From NCBI GenBank assembly GCA_030549495.1, contig JAUIRK010000763.1:372001-436000 (forward strand): a stretch of 64,000 nucleotides of DNA. Direction: 5' to 3'. The DNA comes from Nectonema munidae (Eukaryota > Nematomorpha > Nectonematoida > Nectonematidae). Positions 18,226 through 30,164 of this stretch are shown in pieces. Below the pieces are notes generated by a model, which was not told where the DNA came from, searched no databases, and saw only the letters and a list, made by a program, of their open reading frames with translations. The position numbers and the translations under genes are program-made. The first letter of the stretch is position 1, and each line of letters opens with the position of its first letter.

Positions 18226-21200
18226 AAATTAAAAATACACATATTGCTTGCATTTTCATTTAATATTCAATTGTTTTAGTGAAACTTTTAGTTTCTCCAT
18301 TTTATTTATTTGTCTTATTTATCAAAAGGTTTACATTGTCTTTAATTTTTTTCTTTTAATTTTTGTCCTCACCCATAGTGCTCAATGTTCCTCTAGATTA
18401 GAGGAACATTTAATATATCACATCTGGAGAATTGGAAAACGATATAACATAAATTTTTAGTTCTTTCATACACACTTGAACTGTTTTACACTTTATTTCA
18501 ACTTGTTTCTCAATTTTTAGTTGTAATGGTCATTAATGGGCAATCACAAACACATTGTGAATCTTGATTTATACCTATTTTTCTTCTCTTTGTTATATTA
18601 TAACTTTTAAAAAATTCTATCAATGTATAAAAAACTTTGCTTAATCTCGAACGAAATGCAAAAAGTTTGTTTGAAAGACTTCAAAATTAAAATATCACAA
18701 TAGAAAATTTTGAAAGTTTCTTTCTTTTAGAAATTGAAAAAGTTGTTGGTCTTATGCCTAAATTAATTCTTTGCTTCCAATAAATTTTTTGCATCTCTTT
18801 TGGACTTTTTTTTTATTTTCTATAATTTCCAACTTTTAAAAATATGCTAATTTTTCTACTGTATTTATCTGAACTTTATTTCAAAAGAAGTTATAATCAG
18901 CCTGTTTATTCCATATTTTCTTCATTGTGAGGGTTCAAGTGTTCTCGAGTGCAAGTACGTGCTCTTCCATACCGATTCTAGTAATGGATTAACTTATCAC
19001 TTAAAATCAAATTATCCATGTGCGTTCAGGACATCCAATTAGCATAGTTTATATCTAATAATTGTTTTTTTTGTTTTGCCTTTATTAAAGGTACCAATTG
19101 GAAATAATTTCATATACATAGAGATCTGACCATGGCCATTGAGTGGGACAAAAGAAGCACTTATGATTTCAAAGGCATCCAAAAAGAACGAATCTTTGAG
19201 TGGCACTTTCAAAAGGTTGTATAACTGTTCGAGCACATACAATATAATCAAGTAAAACTTAGTGAGCAATGTAATTCTGTTCTCGGCAAATTTCGTTGAC
19301 TTCAATAATAATCAAAAAATTTTCACTTATTGGAAGAAATTTTGACTCGATAAACAATCCTTCATTATACAAATACTTTCCATTATTATGTAGTTACATT
19401 TTTTTAAGTTTAAAATTATAAATAAAGCATATAACAGTTGCAGGCTATATTTTTATAAGTTTTGAAAATAAAAAAAAGGGATATTTGAAAAAAACTTAAA
19501 ATGGATCATTTAACAAAATTCTGAGCAAAATACTTTGCCTTTGAAAAGAAGTACAATTTCTAATTTTTTGGTTTGTTAAAGCTAACTTTATTATGAAATG
19601 ATTTTTCACTCATTATTGACTTAATTTTTTTCATCAGATTATTGATTTAAAAACTTGACATAAATCCCAAACTGATTCCAAGAATCAATCTGAATTTGTC
19701 AATGGCAATATTCCTCACCGGTAATTTTCTGAATGGAAATGGGATGATGTTGGAAATGGAAATTTTCCTATTACATGTTGGAATATAGGACGAGTTTGGT
19801 AGTCTGGCAAGACGACGGGAAGAAGAAAATGAAAATCATAAAAAAACATGGGTGCTTGTGTTAGACTACCACATGAATGCCTCTACGACTTCATTTAGGG
19901 CGAACTTTGCTATAGTACACTTTGCAATTCGATTTTTTCAGCATAGAAAATTTATATTTTTTAAATACGAATGAATATTTTTGGAGATAGTTCTGACGGA
20001 TACATTATTAACTTGATTTGCACTTTCAAACATTTTGAAAATCTACTTCCAAAAACTGATTCCAGAGATGAAAGAATTGTTTTTTGGGGACGTCAATCAT
20101 GTATGCTCCCATATAGTAAACAATTTTTGGCCACAAAAGTTTTACTCCTTCTTTACTTTAATTACTCTTTAGTCAGGTTCGGATTTGTTATAAGCCATTG
20201 GCCTAGGCCCCCTCTTATGCTAAAGGGACGCCTACTTGGAGCAAAAAACAGAATCACTTACTAATTAGATTGATGAAGTTGTTTTTTGAATTAGTTAACG
20301 ATGACTTTACTAACTTTATTAGTTACGGCAACCGAAATGTTATTTTCTCAGATATAAGTAAATAAAAATAGATCTTGTTCATTTAGTCATTAAATGTGTT
20401 TCACAACTTTTTAAAAAATTTTTATTGAATTTAAGTAGTGACATTTTAAATTTTGATTTCTTTATTTAAGCACTTTTTAAGGACAGTTAACGCTACTAGT
20501 GTTTTGTAGTTATCTTAAAAAGTTTTTGAAGTTTATTTCTTTTTTTAATTATTTATTTAGGATAAGTCAAAACTGTAATTCTTTTTACTATAGAATTTCT
20601 TGAGAAATTTTAAAATGAAACAAAAGATAATTTTTTTACAAAAATTAAGCAAATTTTTACAATGTTGTCTCATGATTAAAAAATATATATGGGTATATAA
20701 AATCATATACACACATAAATGCCGGTATAGCATGAGTTATAGCGACTAAGAATGTGAAAGACGCCTGATTCTTTAGCGGTTTTGGTAGAATGTGACTAAA
20801 AATGATGAGGAGTTGTCCCACGTTGAGAGTTTACCAGAAAATGCTCGAAAATAGTGGTTGACTAAGAATATCCAAATATGAGATATAGGAAAGCCAACTT
20901 AAATATTGTAAAAGAAGAGAAAACAATGTTGAGAAAACTTCCTAATTGTCATGGTTCAAAAAGTAATTTAAGCATGAGACAAGGTCATTAAAATTATACT
21001 TGTTTCACCATCATCATATATCATATAAGTTTTCCATAAAAGGAATAGTAAATTAAAGATGATACAATGTCAAGAGGATAGTTAAGAAAAAGTGTGTTTT
21101 TCATTCTGTGGTATTTTCGTGGAGCAGGAAAATTTTTTCCTAAAGTTATAGAAATCTCTAGTTTAGATTCCTTGCCTTTAAACTAAAGATGTATTGTTCG

Positions 21201-21534
21201 AATGCACACAATAAGAACTTTTTTGAGGCTAAGATTTTCAATCCTTTGTTTCTACTATGTTAAAGATCTCATTCATAAACTTCTATCATTTTTATCCCAA
21301 TTTTAATTAGGCATCCATTTTATATGATTTTAATATAATCGTCCAAAACAAAATTAAGACTTAAGTTATTCTCTTTTCTCTAACTATAAGGCTTAAAGGT
21401 CGAACGCGGTTTAAGAGGGTTTTAAAAATATACGGGTGATTTAAAATAGAGAAAAGATATGAAAACACAAAGATTTGAAAGAAGAATGAACGCCTATAGG
21501 TAAGAAGGCAGAATAATAAATGAAATTAACTTAC
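18226..21534. other. Intergenic DNA, no supported gene
   Basis: Open frames of up to about 90 codons occur (for example minus strand 19305-19039, with 'DSFFLDAFEIISASF'), but none matches a family I recognise or has paired splice sites. No transposon ends were seen. Confidence 0.4.
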
Positions 21535-21867
21535 GCTTTGAATACACTCTCTGTTTTCAAGATTTTCAAAGATAGAACAGGATAGGTTTTTATCGTAGAG
21601 AATGTAATAGCAAATTATGGAAGTTCCGATGAACATTAAACCTGGTCCAACCAAAAATAGGTAATCGGTAGGCAATTTTTTACTGGAGGATAAATTGTGT
21701 TTGATAGGAATCATATAAATACTGAGTACGGTGCAGATGAGGCCGAACAAGATAGTTAATACTCCAAAGATCTTCAACAAAAGTATCTTTTTCTTCTTGG
21801 CATACTCTCGCCATATGTATCCGCGCAAATCAATCCGCACCTCTTCCAAATGGCATGTGTCATTCAT
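21535..21867 (-). CDS. Probable first coding exon of an unrecognised two-pass membrane protein
   Basis: The ATG at 21867-21865 opens a frame of exactly 111 codons that ends in phase 0 at a strong donor (AAAGC|GTAAGT) at 21534. The N-terminus is soluble with charged residues and a KKKK cluster at about residues 25-28. A first hydrophobic segment follows at about 29-51 (LLLKIFGVLTILFGLICTVL) and a second at about 69-90 (YLFLVGPGLMFIGTSIICYY). A basic-to-hydrophobic transition suggests a cytosolic N-terminus. The short loop between them carries Ser-Ser-Ser-Lys-Lys. The next exon was not found downstream on the minus strand. I do not recognise the family; small tetraspan-like TMEM proteins share such composition. 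Frame length, donor and hydrophobicity support a real exon. Confidence 0.5.
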
Positions 21868-22435
21868 TGAAGTGGAGTTGGAAGCAAAATGAGTTGTGCA
21901 TAGCGAAAAGCTTTTTGCTTTTCTGCATTAGAAATTAGGTTTCATTGTAATCAAGATGGCGTCTATGAAGAGAAAATTTCGCATTTTTATCAAATATGCC
22001 TACCACCGCCTTAGGCAAAATATCATCAAAGATAAAAATCTTAATTTTTTGTCTTCATCCATATCTACTGCACCACAAAAATACGTGCACAGTTCACATT
22101 ACATTGTTTTAAATGTGTAGAATAAAAAAAGCTTTTTGTTTTTACTCATTGCTAAAACATTTTAAAATAAAACACTTCAAGATATTCTGGAAAACTGTGT
22201 GCACATCTCGTAAACACTAAGTGTCCATGCACATTGCACAATGTAATCGTGGATTTAGTGCTGCTGCATTTGCCTTAGTGGAATGTGTGTGTGTGTAGAA
22301 TCGACCATTACATATAAGGTTACGCAGAATAATGCTACATTTTCTTTCCATCTTAATAAAAGCAAGTTCTACGCACTCAACACTTTGAGGACCAGTGAAA
22401 AACACCAGTTGTCCGAAAAACGAAAAACCTTGGAG

Positions 22436-22555
22436 TATTTTCATCGCAGGTAACGCTTGTGTCGAACTGGGAGGAAAGGAGGTGTGATCCTGGATTGAAG
22501 CCAAGATGTGGTGGTTCGAAGCAAAGCATCTCACCACCCGCATACTCATGCCTCT
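22436..22555 (-). repeat. tRNA-derived SINE copy (family 1, diverged)
   Basis: The reverse strand shows B-box-like GGCTTCAATCC (reverse of 22492-22502) and downstream CCTCCCAGTTCGACACAAGCG. This resembles the TAGTTCGATACAAGC tail of the 29985-30095 copy. The A box is poorly preserved. Confidence 0.5.
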
Positions 22556-25164
22556 AATAAATTAATAACTTAAATTTTTGGATATAAAAGTCCGTTGTAA
22601 AAGAAAGGAAAATATTAGTCTAGCAAATCCAACCTCTCAAAGTGTTAAATAGATAGTTAAATTTAGATCAGTCTAGATTCAGTTAAAAGCTTGGCACCTC
22701 CTACTATAAGTAACGCGATTTATCATTTTATTTGCGGTGAAGGAAAAGGAAAAAACATAACATAAAAATTTTTCTCGAAACTTCTCATTATATTATTTAT
22801 CAGTGAAACGAATCACAACATTGGTTCGAATCGAATTTATTATAAAAAAAACCACCGTTTTTAAAGGATTACAATATCAAAATGGGGTTTAAAAGGCATT
22901 TAGCTGAATTAGTGCGCCGTCTTTTTGGGGCACCAAGCATTGAAATTCATGTGTAATATTTCTTAAATCATGTCTCATGCCATCTACAACATCCTGTCTG
23001 TTTGTACTTCTTGTTTTAAATTGTTAAGAGTTGAAAACCCTACCTCACACAAGAAAGTAGAAGCAAATGGAACAAGGAGACGCAAAACTATTGTCATGCT
23101 GACTTTGGAGTATTATAATTCATACACATCGAACTTATAACTGAGTTATAAATTTAACTTAAAAAAAATTACAAGCTGAAGAATGAAATCTAAAAATTCT
23201 TCTTGTACATCATCCGCGATGCGATGCTGATCTCATCAAATTGAGTACAAAATTTATTACTTTCCAAGGATCCCTGTTCTTTTCGTAGGTCAAGAAACCT
23301 CTAGATTTTTGAGTAATCTTAGCATTGAACGAATGATCTTGACCTGGGATCATCCATCAATCCATAAAGTTTTTTTACACATAACCATGTTTTCAAAAAT
23401 GGTTTTCGGATGCTAGGAGATTATTTTAAAAAAGGAGAACATGCGTTTCGTTCCCGCGAAATTTCAAAATTAGTTTGTTCAACTGATCAAAAATGTCGGC
23501 ATATTTTTCTTAATACAAGCCTTATTTATGGGTTTTTTGTTTAGCTCCTTTCAATGCAATTTCATATGAGAACTGAAATACGAATCCATTCTCCTAATGA
23601 TACAATTCACTGGCATCAAGTCCTACATCTTTCTTTTCATTTAAAGACTAAGTCTCTCTTTTCGTGTTGTGCATGTTTTCTTTAAAGGTGACATTCAAGT
23701 CGTATGCCTTCCCTGACTGTGCACGCAAGACCGCATAGCACTCGTTTATGCGTTCCCCGGGAAAGTCGTTTTTCGTTATTTAGCACGTTCAATAATCCGG
23801 TAACTTATTTTTACGTCTTAGCAAACTGTCTTAGGGACTTAGGCAAACTATTTCCGCTCTTCTTGATCGATTAAAACCGACTCCAAATCAAACAGATTTT
23901 AGCGGGGCTAAGATAACTCCTTCGGTATAATTAACACCTTTGTCCAAACGACCCTTAATGGGGAGTTTCACCCAGAAATCACTCCAGTCAAATTTCGACA
24001 GGCCAAGTCCACTATATCTACACACGTATTTAGTTTCTTCAAAAACACAACTGAGACCAAAACCTAGTTCACCTTAATATTATACACTTAAATTTTCCTT
24101 AATAAGTCAAAATGTATTTGCCATCTTTTGTTACTTCATTTTTCAGCTTAAATAATCTTCAATTTGAACATCTGTATGCAACCAAGTGTATACGCCTCAT
24201 TTTTTGCAGATACACTAATTTAACTAATGATTATTAAGAAAATTAAGGCCGCGCATAAATATATGTCAAGGGAGAAGTGTCAAACTTATTTAGTTTTCAT
24301 GACAAAGTCTAAGTCCAGTTCACTTGTATAGAACATGCCTTTTTACGATTTAGTTTGTGTAAATGCACATTGCACAAGTATATATCCATTGATAACAATA
24401 ATAATATTAAGCATTCAGCAATGATAAAACACACATACACATTTTAGTTCTGGCCCGGCGTAATGTTTTTGTTGGCCCTGCAAATAGACAACAAACACTT
24501 AACTTATGATATGATGGCGAATTTTTCATTTTTGACAAACTACCCATTCGATAAATCCAAACTATTGATTGATACGCCAAATGATCTGGAAACCAATAAA
24601 ATTATAATGATATTATTCATGTTAGAAAACAGAATAATATCTCTTTATATGCATCAAAATTCGGTGTTTTTCAACTCATAATCCTTAACAGTGGTCCATC
24701 ATGATATATTTGATGGGCCACCACAATAATAGACTTCTTTATGTTGTGTTTCGAAGTACGATAGGATTAGTGTTTAAAATTAAGGAATTTACCTACAATG
24801 AAAAATTGATTCCTATATATGCTATTCAAAAATTTGGGGAAAGAATATGATTGATAGCCATCTCAATATTTCAAAATTTTTTCTCCTTTAGCTAATTTAA
24901 AATGTGCTTTGAACATGAAATATAAACCGAGTAATAAGCAGGATAGGCATTGTTTTTGTGTTTTATCTATTTCAAACTCATAATAGTGAAGTGTTTGCCA
25001 ACAAAAGAGTTTGCAACTATGAATAAGGTAAATGTTTAGAGTCTAATAATATTTCACAGCAAAGTGTTGTAATGGTTTTAAATTTCTGTTTTAAAAAACA
25101 TATATCTAGCCAAAGCTTTGCATTCATTCTTTATATCCAGAGTCAGAGGGCAATTATCCTAATC

Positions 25165-25255
25165 CAAATACTCGTCTGAGTAGTGTTGGTTGATGCTGAA
25201 TTCGTTAACTCAAGGTCTTGGGTTTGGTCCTGGAATCCTAACTCTATCAATTTAA
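25165..25255 (+). repeat. Degenerate tRNA-like SINE fragment
   Basis: A TTGGTTGATGCTGAATTCG stretch (A-box region) and GGGTTTGGTCC (25220-25230, B-box-like) are spaced as in the other SINEs. The tail is missing or too diverged to recognise. Confidence 0.35.
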
Positions 25256-27173
25256 AATTTCGGACTCTAATTCCGAATTGTTTATATCATTAACAAAACA
25301 TGAAATATGGTCCAGAATTTTTTTAAAAATCGTCTTAGTTGTCCATGACTTGAAGGAGTTGAGAACCAGTTCAAATAAAGTCTTATCTGTATCCTCATGA
25401 AAGCTTGATGTGTTTGTTATTAATTCACATTCTCTAACAATGAAGAAAATAATGAATGTTCATCGGGTGCTTTATTTACTTATATCTGTGAAAATAGCAT
25501 AATTAGTATAGTCGAAACTGATCAAATTAGTAAAGTCATCGTAAATTAATCCAAAGAACACCTTTACTAATCTATACTTATTTTTTCTCTCAGTGAACAG
25601 AAGAACATTTGAAAGATCAAGTGATGCTGAGAGCCACTATGATAGAGCCAGGAATCAAAATGCTCTCTCAAAAAAACAAAAGCAAAGAAGTCATTAATTG
25701 TATTATGAAAATTTTAAAAATAAAAAAAGTCTTTAGCAGTATTTTGTTAAAAATCATTAGGCTGCTTTTATAGGCATAACAACATATTGTAAAAGGCCTT
25801 TAAACAAAAAAATATTTCCCACCTGTGTTGTGAAATGATGCATTTCTTTAGTTATAAAAATGTGTATACTTATGACTAACAGTCCATTTGTAGACAAAAT
25901 GAACCTAAATGAAATAGTATCTTTTTATCAGAATCATCAATATACTGCACGTGTTGAATTCTAATAAATTCCCTATCAAAAAAAACAAAACAATGAAGAT
26001 CATAATGGGGAATTGATTGATTTATTGGACAATGGATCATTTTTATTCAAAATAGCAGACTGATGACGAAATAAATAGAAATAGGAGATGTTTTTTTCAA
26101 AAAAAAAAATCAAAAATACAATTTGTAATTCCCAAGAAAGTTTTCTTTTATTCAAGATGGTGTATCAAAAAGGCTCTAGCAGAAATCTTCCAGATCAAAC
26201 TTAGCAACATATCAATTTGTGACTGATTAAACGATATCTATGCAGAAATATCTCAAATGATTCTCAAGCTGTGAGAAACAAGAAGTGTTCGAAATTAGCT
26301 ACCCTTCAAATGAAAATATATAATAAATATGTAGATTACCCTATAGTCAACAAAGATAAACATTTTTGCTTGTTTCAATAACAGGAATTAGAGAGAGAGA
26401 GAGAGAAAGTTTATTTCAAAATAATATTGAGTAAAAGAAATTAAACATAATGATGAGAAAAAGCCGTAGTTTACAAAATCTATAAATTACATGGAATGAA
26501 CAAAGGTTCTAAAAAAAACTAAACATTAATATCAATAATAATAATTTGTAAAATACATAGAATGAACAAAGGTTCGAAAAAATCAAGATCAAATATTAGT
26601 TTGATGGATTATAATCTAATCATCCAGATGACCGCTAGAAATAATAAAAAAATAATAAAATATAAAACTAATTTTAACTGACAAAAAAACTCAATTTAAT
26701 TACTAAAGAATAAAAATTATATGATGCTGATGTCAATTCTGAGTTCCAATTTTGTCTATTTTGGCACCATTTTGTGTATTTTAAAGCCATTTATGATCAA
26801 TAGTTTCTATTTTTTCTCTGATTATTATTATTATTTCGTAAAAGTCATTAAAATGTTATAACTTGGAGTCGTAAAATTAACCAGATTTTTTAGTTTTATG
26901 AGCAATAAAATAAAAAATGTGTTTATTTAACTTTTATTTGGCACTTTGTGAAAATCATTTATGTTTTTTTTGTGATATTTTGTTTTTCAGCTTTTTTTGA
27001 CATCAATTAAGAAATAAAAAAAATTTCATGCTCACTTTTTCATTGTTTTTCTCAAAAAATGCATGTTCCCATGTGAGAACACTGCCGACATAAGGTTCTA
27101 TTCAAGAAACATGAGTAAGTTAGTTTTATTGAAAACTTTTATTATTTATTACTATGAAACTTTTTGACAAACT

Positions 27174-28107
27174 TTACATCTTCTTTGACTTGTTAAAATT
27201 TTGTAATGAGGAAATCCGTCTAATCTTATGTATTATTGAAAATCTAAACTGAAGATGGCACATTGAGTTATCAGTAATTGAACAATGCAGTCTCCATGCT
27301 GCTATAACGGAAACATTTATGGCGTTTGTAATTAATGACCAATACCATTTTTTGCCACGTATCATAGGACGATAAGCACTAAGAAGCCTATCTAAAACAT
27401 CCACGCCTCCCATACCAGTGTTGTATTGTTTTACTAATTAAGGCTGAATAACGCGTGCTGTTTCTTTTTTATGTCGACGCTTTGTAGATTCGATGGGTAA
27501 ATGAGATACAAAATTACTTCCAATGTTTACAAGAGAATTGTCGTTCCATCTACAAAAATATACCATTCCATTACTACAGCAATCAAATGTTCTTCGTTGA
27601 GTTTTTTTTCTTTAGCAGATTTCAAAATTTTAGAAGCACTTTGACTTCTATTCTCTTTTACAGTTCCAATCACTTTGAATTTTTTTCAGTTAAATCAGAG
27701 AAAAGACTATAACTTGTAAAAAAGTTATCAAAAATCAACTCATGCTTTGAAGAATGTGGTAATTTATTGATTATATCTGTTTTTTCATTTACAACACGAC
27801 TTCCTAAAGGTCCAGCTTGGCTTTCATTTTTACCCGAATAAATTGTCATATGATATGGATAGCCATCTACTCCACAAAAACACCAGATTTTGTACCCAAA
27901 CCTAATTGGCTTTCCACGCATGAACACCTTGCCACTATGCCTGCCAAGATATGGAACCATTGATTCATCGATACTAAGAAGCTTATGAAAAATTCCACAT
28001 CTTACAAAGGAGTCATCTATGGTATCGTAAAGTAATGAAACTTTTGCCATCTTGTTCTTGTTATTTTTCAGCTTTGCAAAAATACAAGATTTAAGCATCT
28101 TGCTCAT
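27174..28107 (-). mobile_element. piggyBac-type transposase, broken
   Basis: Minus-strand frames give the core of a piggyBac (DDE_Tnp_1_7) transposase. From 28107 to 27670 the order is 'NKMAKVSLLYDTIDD', 'LLSIDESMVPYLGRHSGK', 'RGKPIRFGYKIWCFCGVDGY' and 'IYSGKNE', with 'ELIFDNFFTSYSLFSDL' near the end. From 27413 to 27174 it reads 'MGGVDVLDRLLSAYRPMIRG' and 'KWYWSLITNAINV'. The catalytic Asp in the SIDESM block, the one in IFDNFFTS and the GGVDVLD block are visible. At least one frame break separates the two pieces (27414-27669), and the N-terminal region is missing in this orientation. Confidence 0.85.
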
Positions 28108-28420
28108 TTGATCCGGTTAGTGACGCTGAAAACTTTCCTGACCTTTTTGCCGATGGAGACAATGAAGAACTTTTTGAAGCTGCTGGTGAATTATAGCTAG
28201 ATTATAAAAAAAGTTCAAGTGAAAGTGAAGATTCAATATCTTTTCCTTCTAACTCTAAAAAATTTAAAGTTGATAAAATATTGTGGCAGAAGAGATTAGA
28301 TTTCTTTAAAAGTATTCCTTCACTTGAGATTCCTATGTTATATTTTTTAGATATAAAAAAAGCAAGAAAAAGACTATAAATAAATACTTCTAAATTTAAC
28401 TTAAAAAAATGTTCCGACAT
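28108..28420 (+). mobile_element. Possible inverted N-terminal piece of the piggyBac
   Basis: Directly beyond the minus-strand core, the plus strand reads an acidic stretch, 'SDAENFPDLFADGDNEELFE', and then, after a stop, 'SSSESEDSISFPSNSKK' and a 'WQKRLDFFKSIPS' segment. Acidic Ser/Glu/Asp-rich N-termini are normal in piggyBac transposases, but here the orientation is opposite to the core. An inversion break near 28108 would explain it. The assignment rests on composition and position only. Confidence 0.35.
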
Positions 28421-29400
28421 GGGAAAAACGCTACAATAAGGGGAATCTTTAATGCTATGAAGCCATATAAAAAGTATTTTAATTTTAACTCTAAGATTCA
28501 TAATGAAACAAAAAATTCTTCAAAATTTTTAATGCTGTGATATTTCCAATGTTTCTGTTTCAAGATTGTCTTGATAACAAGCATCATTTTGTCAATCAAA
28601 TTGTTACCCTTTTTTGAAGCATAATCCGACTTTTTTTTTTAACAAATGGCCAACTTCAACTGATTCTCAATTTCGCATTATTGGCAAATAAATTTATTAT
28701 TTGTACTCCGTGGCATCAAGAGTTGTCTTAAAATCCTTTAAAATTTGGCCAATCAATTAATTAATATAAATTCATTTTTTACGTGAAGTCGTGTTTAGAG
28801 AAATTTCTGTGATACAGAAAAAAAATCAAGATTCTTTTTGATATTCGGCGAAGATATATTTCAAGTCATTATTATAATTTATTTAGATTATTTAGTAAAT
28901 TCACATGATATATAATCTCCCAATAAACTTTAAATATTCAATTGAAATTTAATTGAAAAAAAGAATTGTAATGTTCACAGATCTGTTCATAAAGCAACAT
29001 AACCAAACTTTGTACTTTTTAAAAATAAGTTTGTGATTCGACAATCTTTTTTTAAGTTATACGCAAAAAAGGTCCAATTGTTTTGCATAGGGAAGAGCTG
29101 TTAGTGATGCTTGGAGTTGCTTAAAGAGATTTCTGAGATTAATTTCTGTCATCTTTGTTTTTCTTCATCTATTTCTTGAGTATTTTAAGAAACCTTCACT
29201 CTCCCCACAGGCAAAAATGAATGATGTAATTATTCAATGAAGGAGCTATTCTCAGAACTAATTTTGAAAGAAATATTTTTGCACAAGTTATGATAAATAC
29301 CTAAAATTATTCATTCTAACATGCTTGTAATGTGAGTCTAAAGAATTTCAAGTGACTTTGTGCATTCAAGTTCAGTGCAGTTTGCTTTAAGGGTGTAAGT

Positions 29401-29428
29401 GTGTGTGTACGTACGTACGTACGTACGT
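29401..29428. repeat. GTGT(ACGT)n simple repeat
   Basis: Four GT units run into about five ACGT units. The ACGT part is self-complementary, so it can form a small hairpin. Confidence 0.9.
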
Positions 29429-29974
29429 GACTTTCTTGAAATACGCCCATTTAATAATAAACTCGAGGAATGGATAAATTCTATCGAAAGGGAATTAGCA
29501 TAATGTAGAGCATCCATTTTGATTGCATGCCTTAATTAAGTGCAGGGTGAGGGTGAAAAGGTAGAACATTAAAGATTTTAATTAATAATATTTTCAACTT
29601 TACTAAAACTTTCACTTATTTTAGGTCAAAATGGGAAGATGAACTTTTCTTCCATTATTTATTTTGCATTTAAGCTCATCATTTTACTTATCTAATATAT
29701 AATGATGATAATTTTACATATTTTTCTTTTTGTCTAATCACTCTGGATTTTACTTTGCTCTCGTATGAAATATGAATAACATTTTTATATCGATGATGTT
29801 TCTTCTATTTCTTGGTCAAGATCAGCATGGATGCTAAATTGCTTATGATGGCACTGCCAAATTTATGACTATAATCTTTCCTTTAAGTCTACAGGCATAC
29901 GAAGCAAAGCTGGACTACGTGTTCTCTTTCTGGTTTTTAGTTTTGACTTAGTTCCAAATTATAAATGTAAAGGT

Positions 29975-30105
29975 AGCGTGGGGTTTTTTCATCGGGAAGC
30001 CACAATTGCGCTGCTTGTATCGAACTATGAGGAAAGTAGGCTTGATGCAGGATCGAACCCAAAACGCTAAGTTATCGGAAACCAGTACTTAACCAAACTT
30101 ACTTC
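29975..30105 (-). repeat. tRNA-derived SINE (family 1)
   Basis: On the minus strand, TGGTTAAGTACTGGT (30081-30095) gives the A-box region and GGGTTCGATCC (reverse of 30050-30060) is a perfect B box. The tail TAGTTCGATACAAGCAGCG and CAATTGTGGCTTC matches the copy at 15858-15985. Confidence 0.7.
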
Positions 30106-30164
30106 CTAAAACTTTTGCCCTGCGCGCCATTTTTAATTTTGCACTGGGGCGCAATATAGCCTTA

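Larger units (their letters stand above)
21868..27100. other. Intergenic DNA with SINEs and simple repeats
   Basis: Two SINE-like copies lie at 22436-22555 (minus) and 25165-25255 (plus). At 26390-26406 there is a (GA)n tract, followed by TTTATTTCAAAATAA and two copies of a GAATGAACAAAGGTTC motif about 65 bp apart (26486-26517 and 26551-26581). The tract plus AATAAA-like context looks like the 3' tail of a minus-strand non-LTR element. Elsewhere I see nothing. Confidence 0.4.
28421..30164. other. Intergenic DNA with a SINE and an ACGT repeat
   Basis: Includes a GT-to-ACGT simple repeat (29401-29428) and a minus-strand SINE (29975-30105). No gene is recognised. Confidence 0.45.

Noticed and set aside
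19039-19305. Minus-strand 88-codon frame with a 'FFLDAFEIISASFVPL' stretch
   Set aside because: Looks slightly protein-like but has no recognised family, no splice pair and no neighbours to support it.
24463-24681. Plus-strand 72-codon frame
   Set aside because: No domain, no splice signals, and composition typical of AT-rich chance frames.
28202-28501. Minus-strand 99-codon frame beyond the piggyBac core
   Set aside because: It is antisense to the acidic plus-strand stretch and rich in Phe/Leu/Ile/Lys as expected of a shadow frame.
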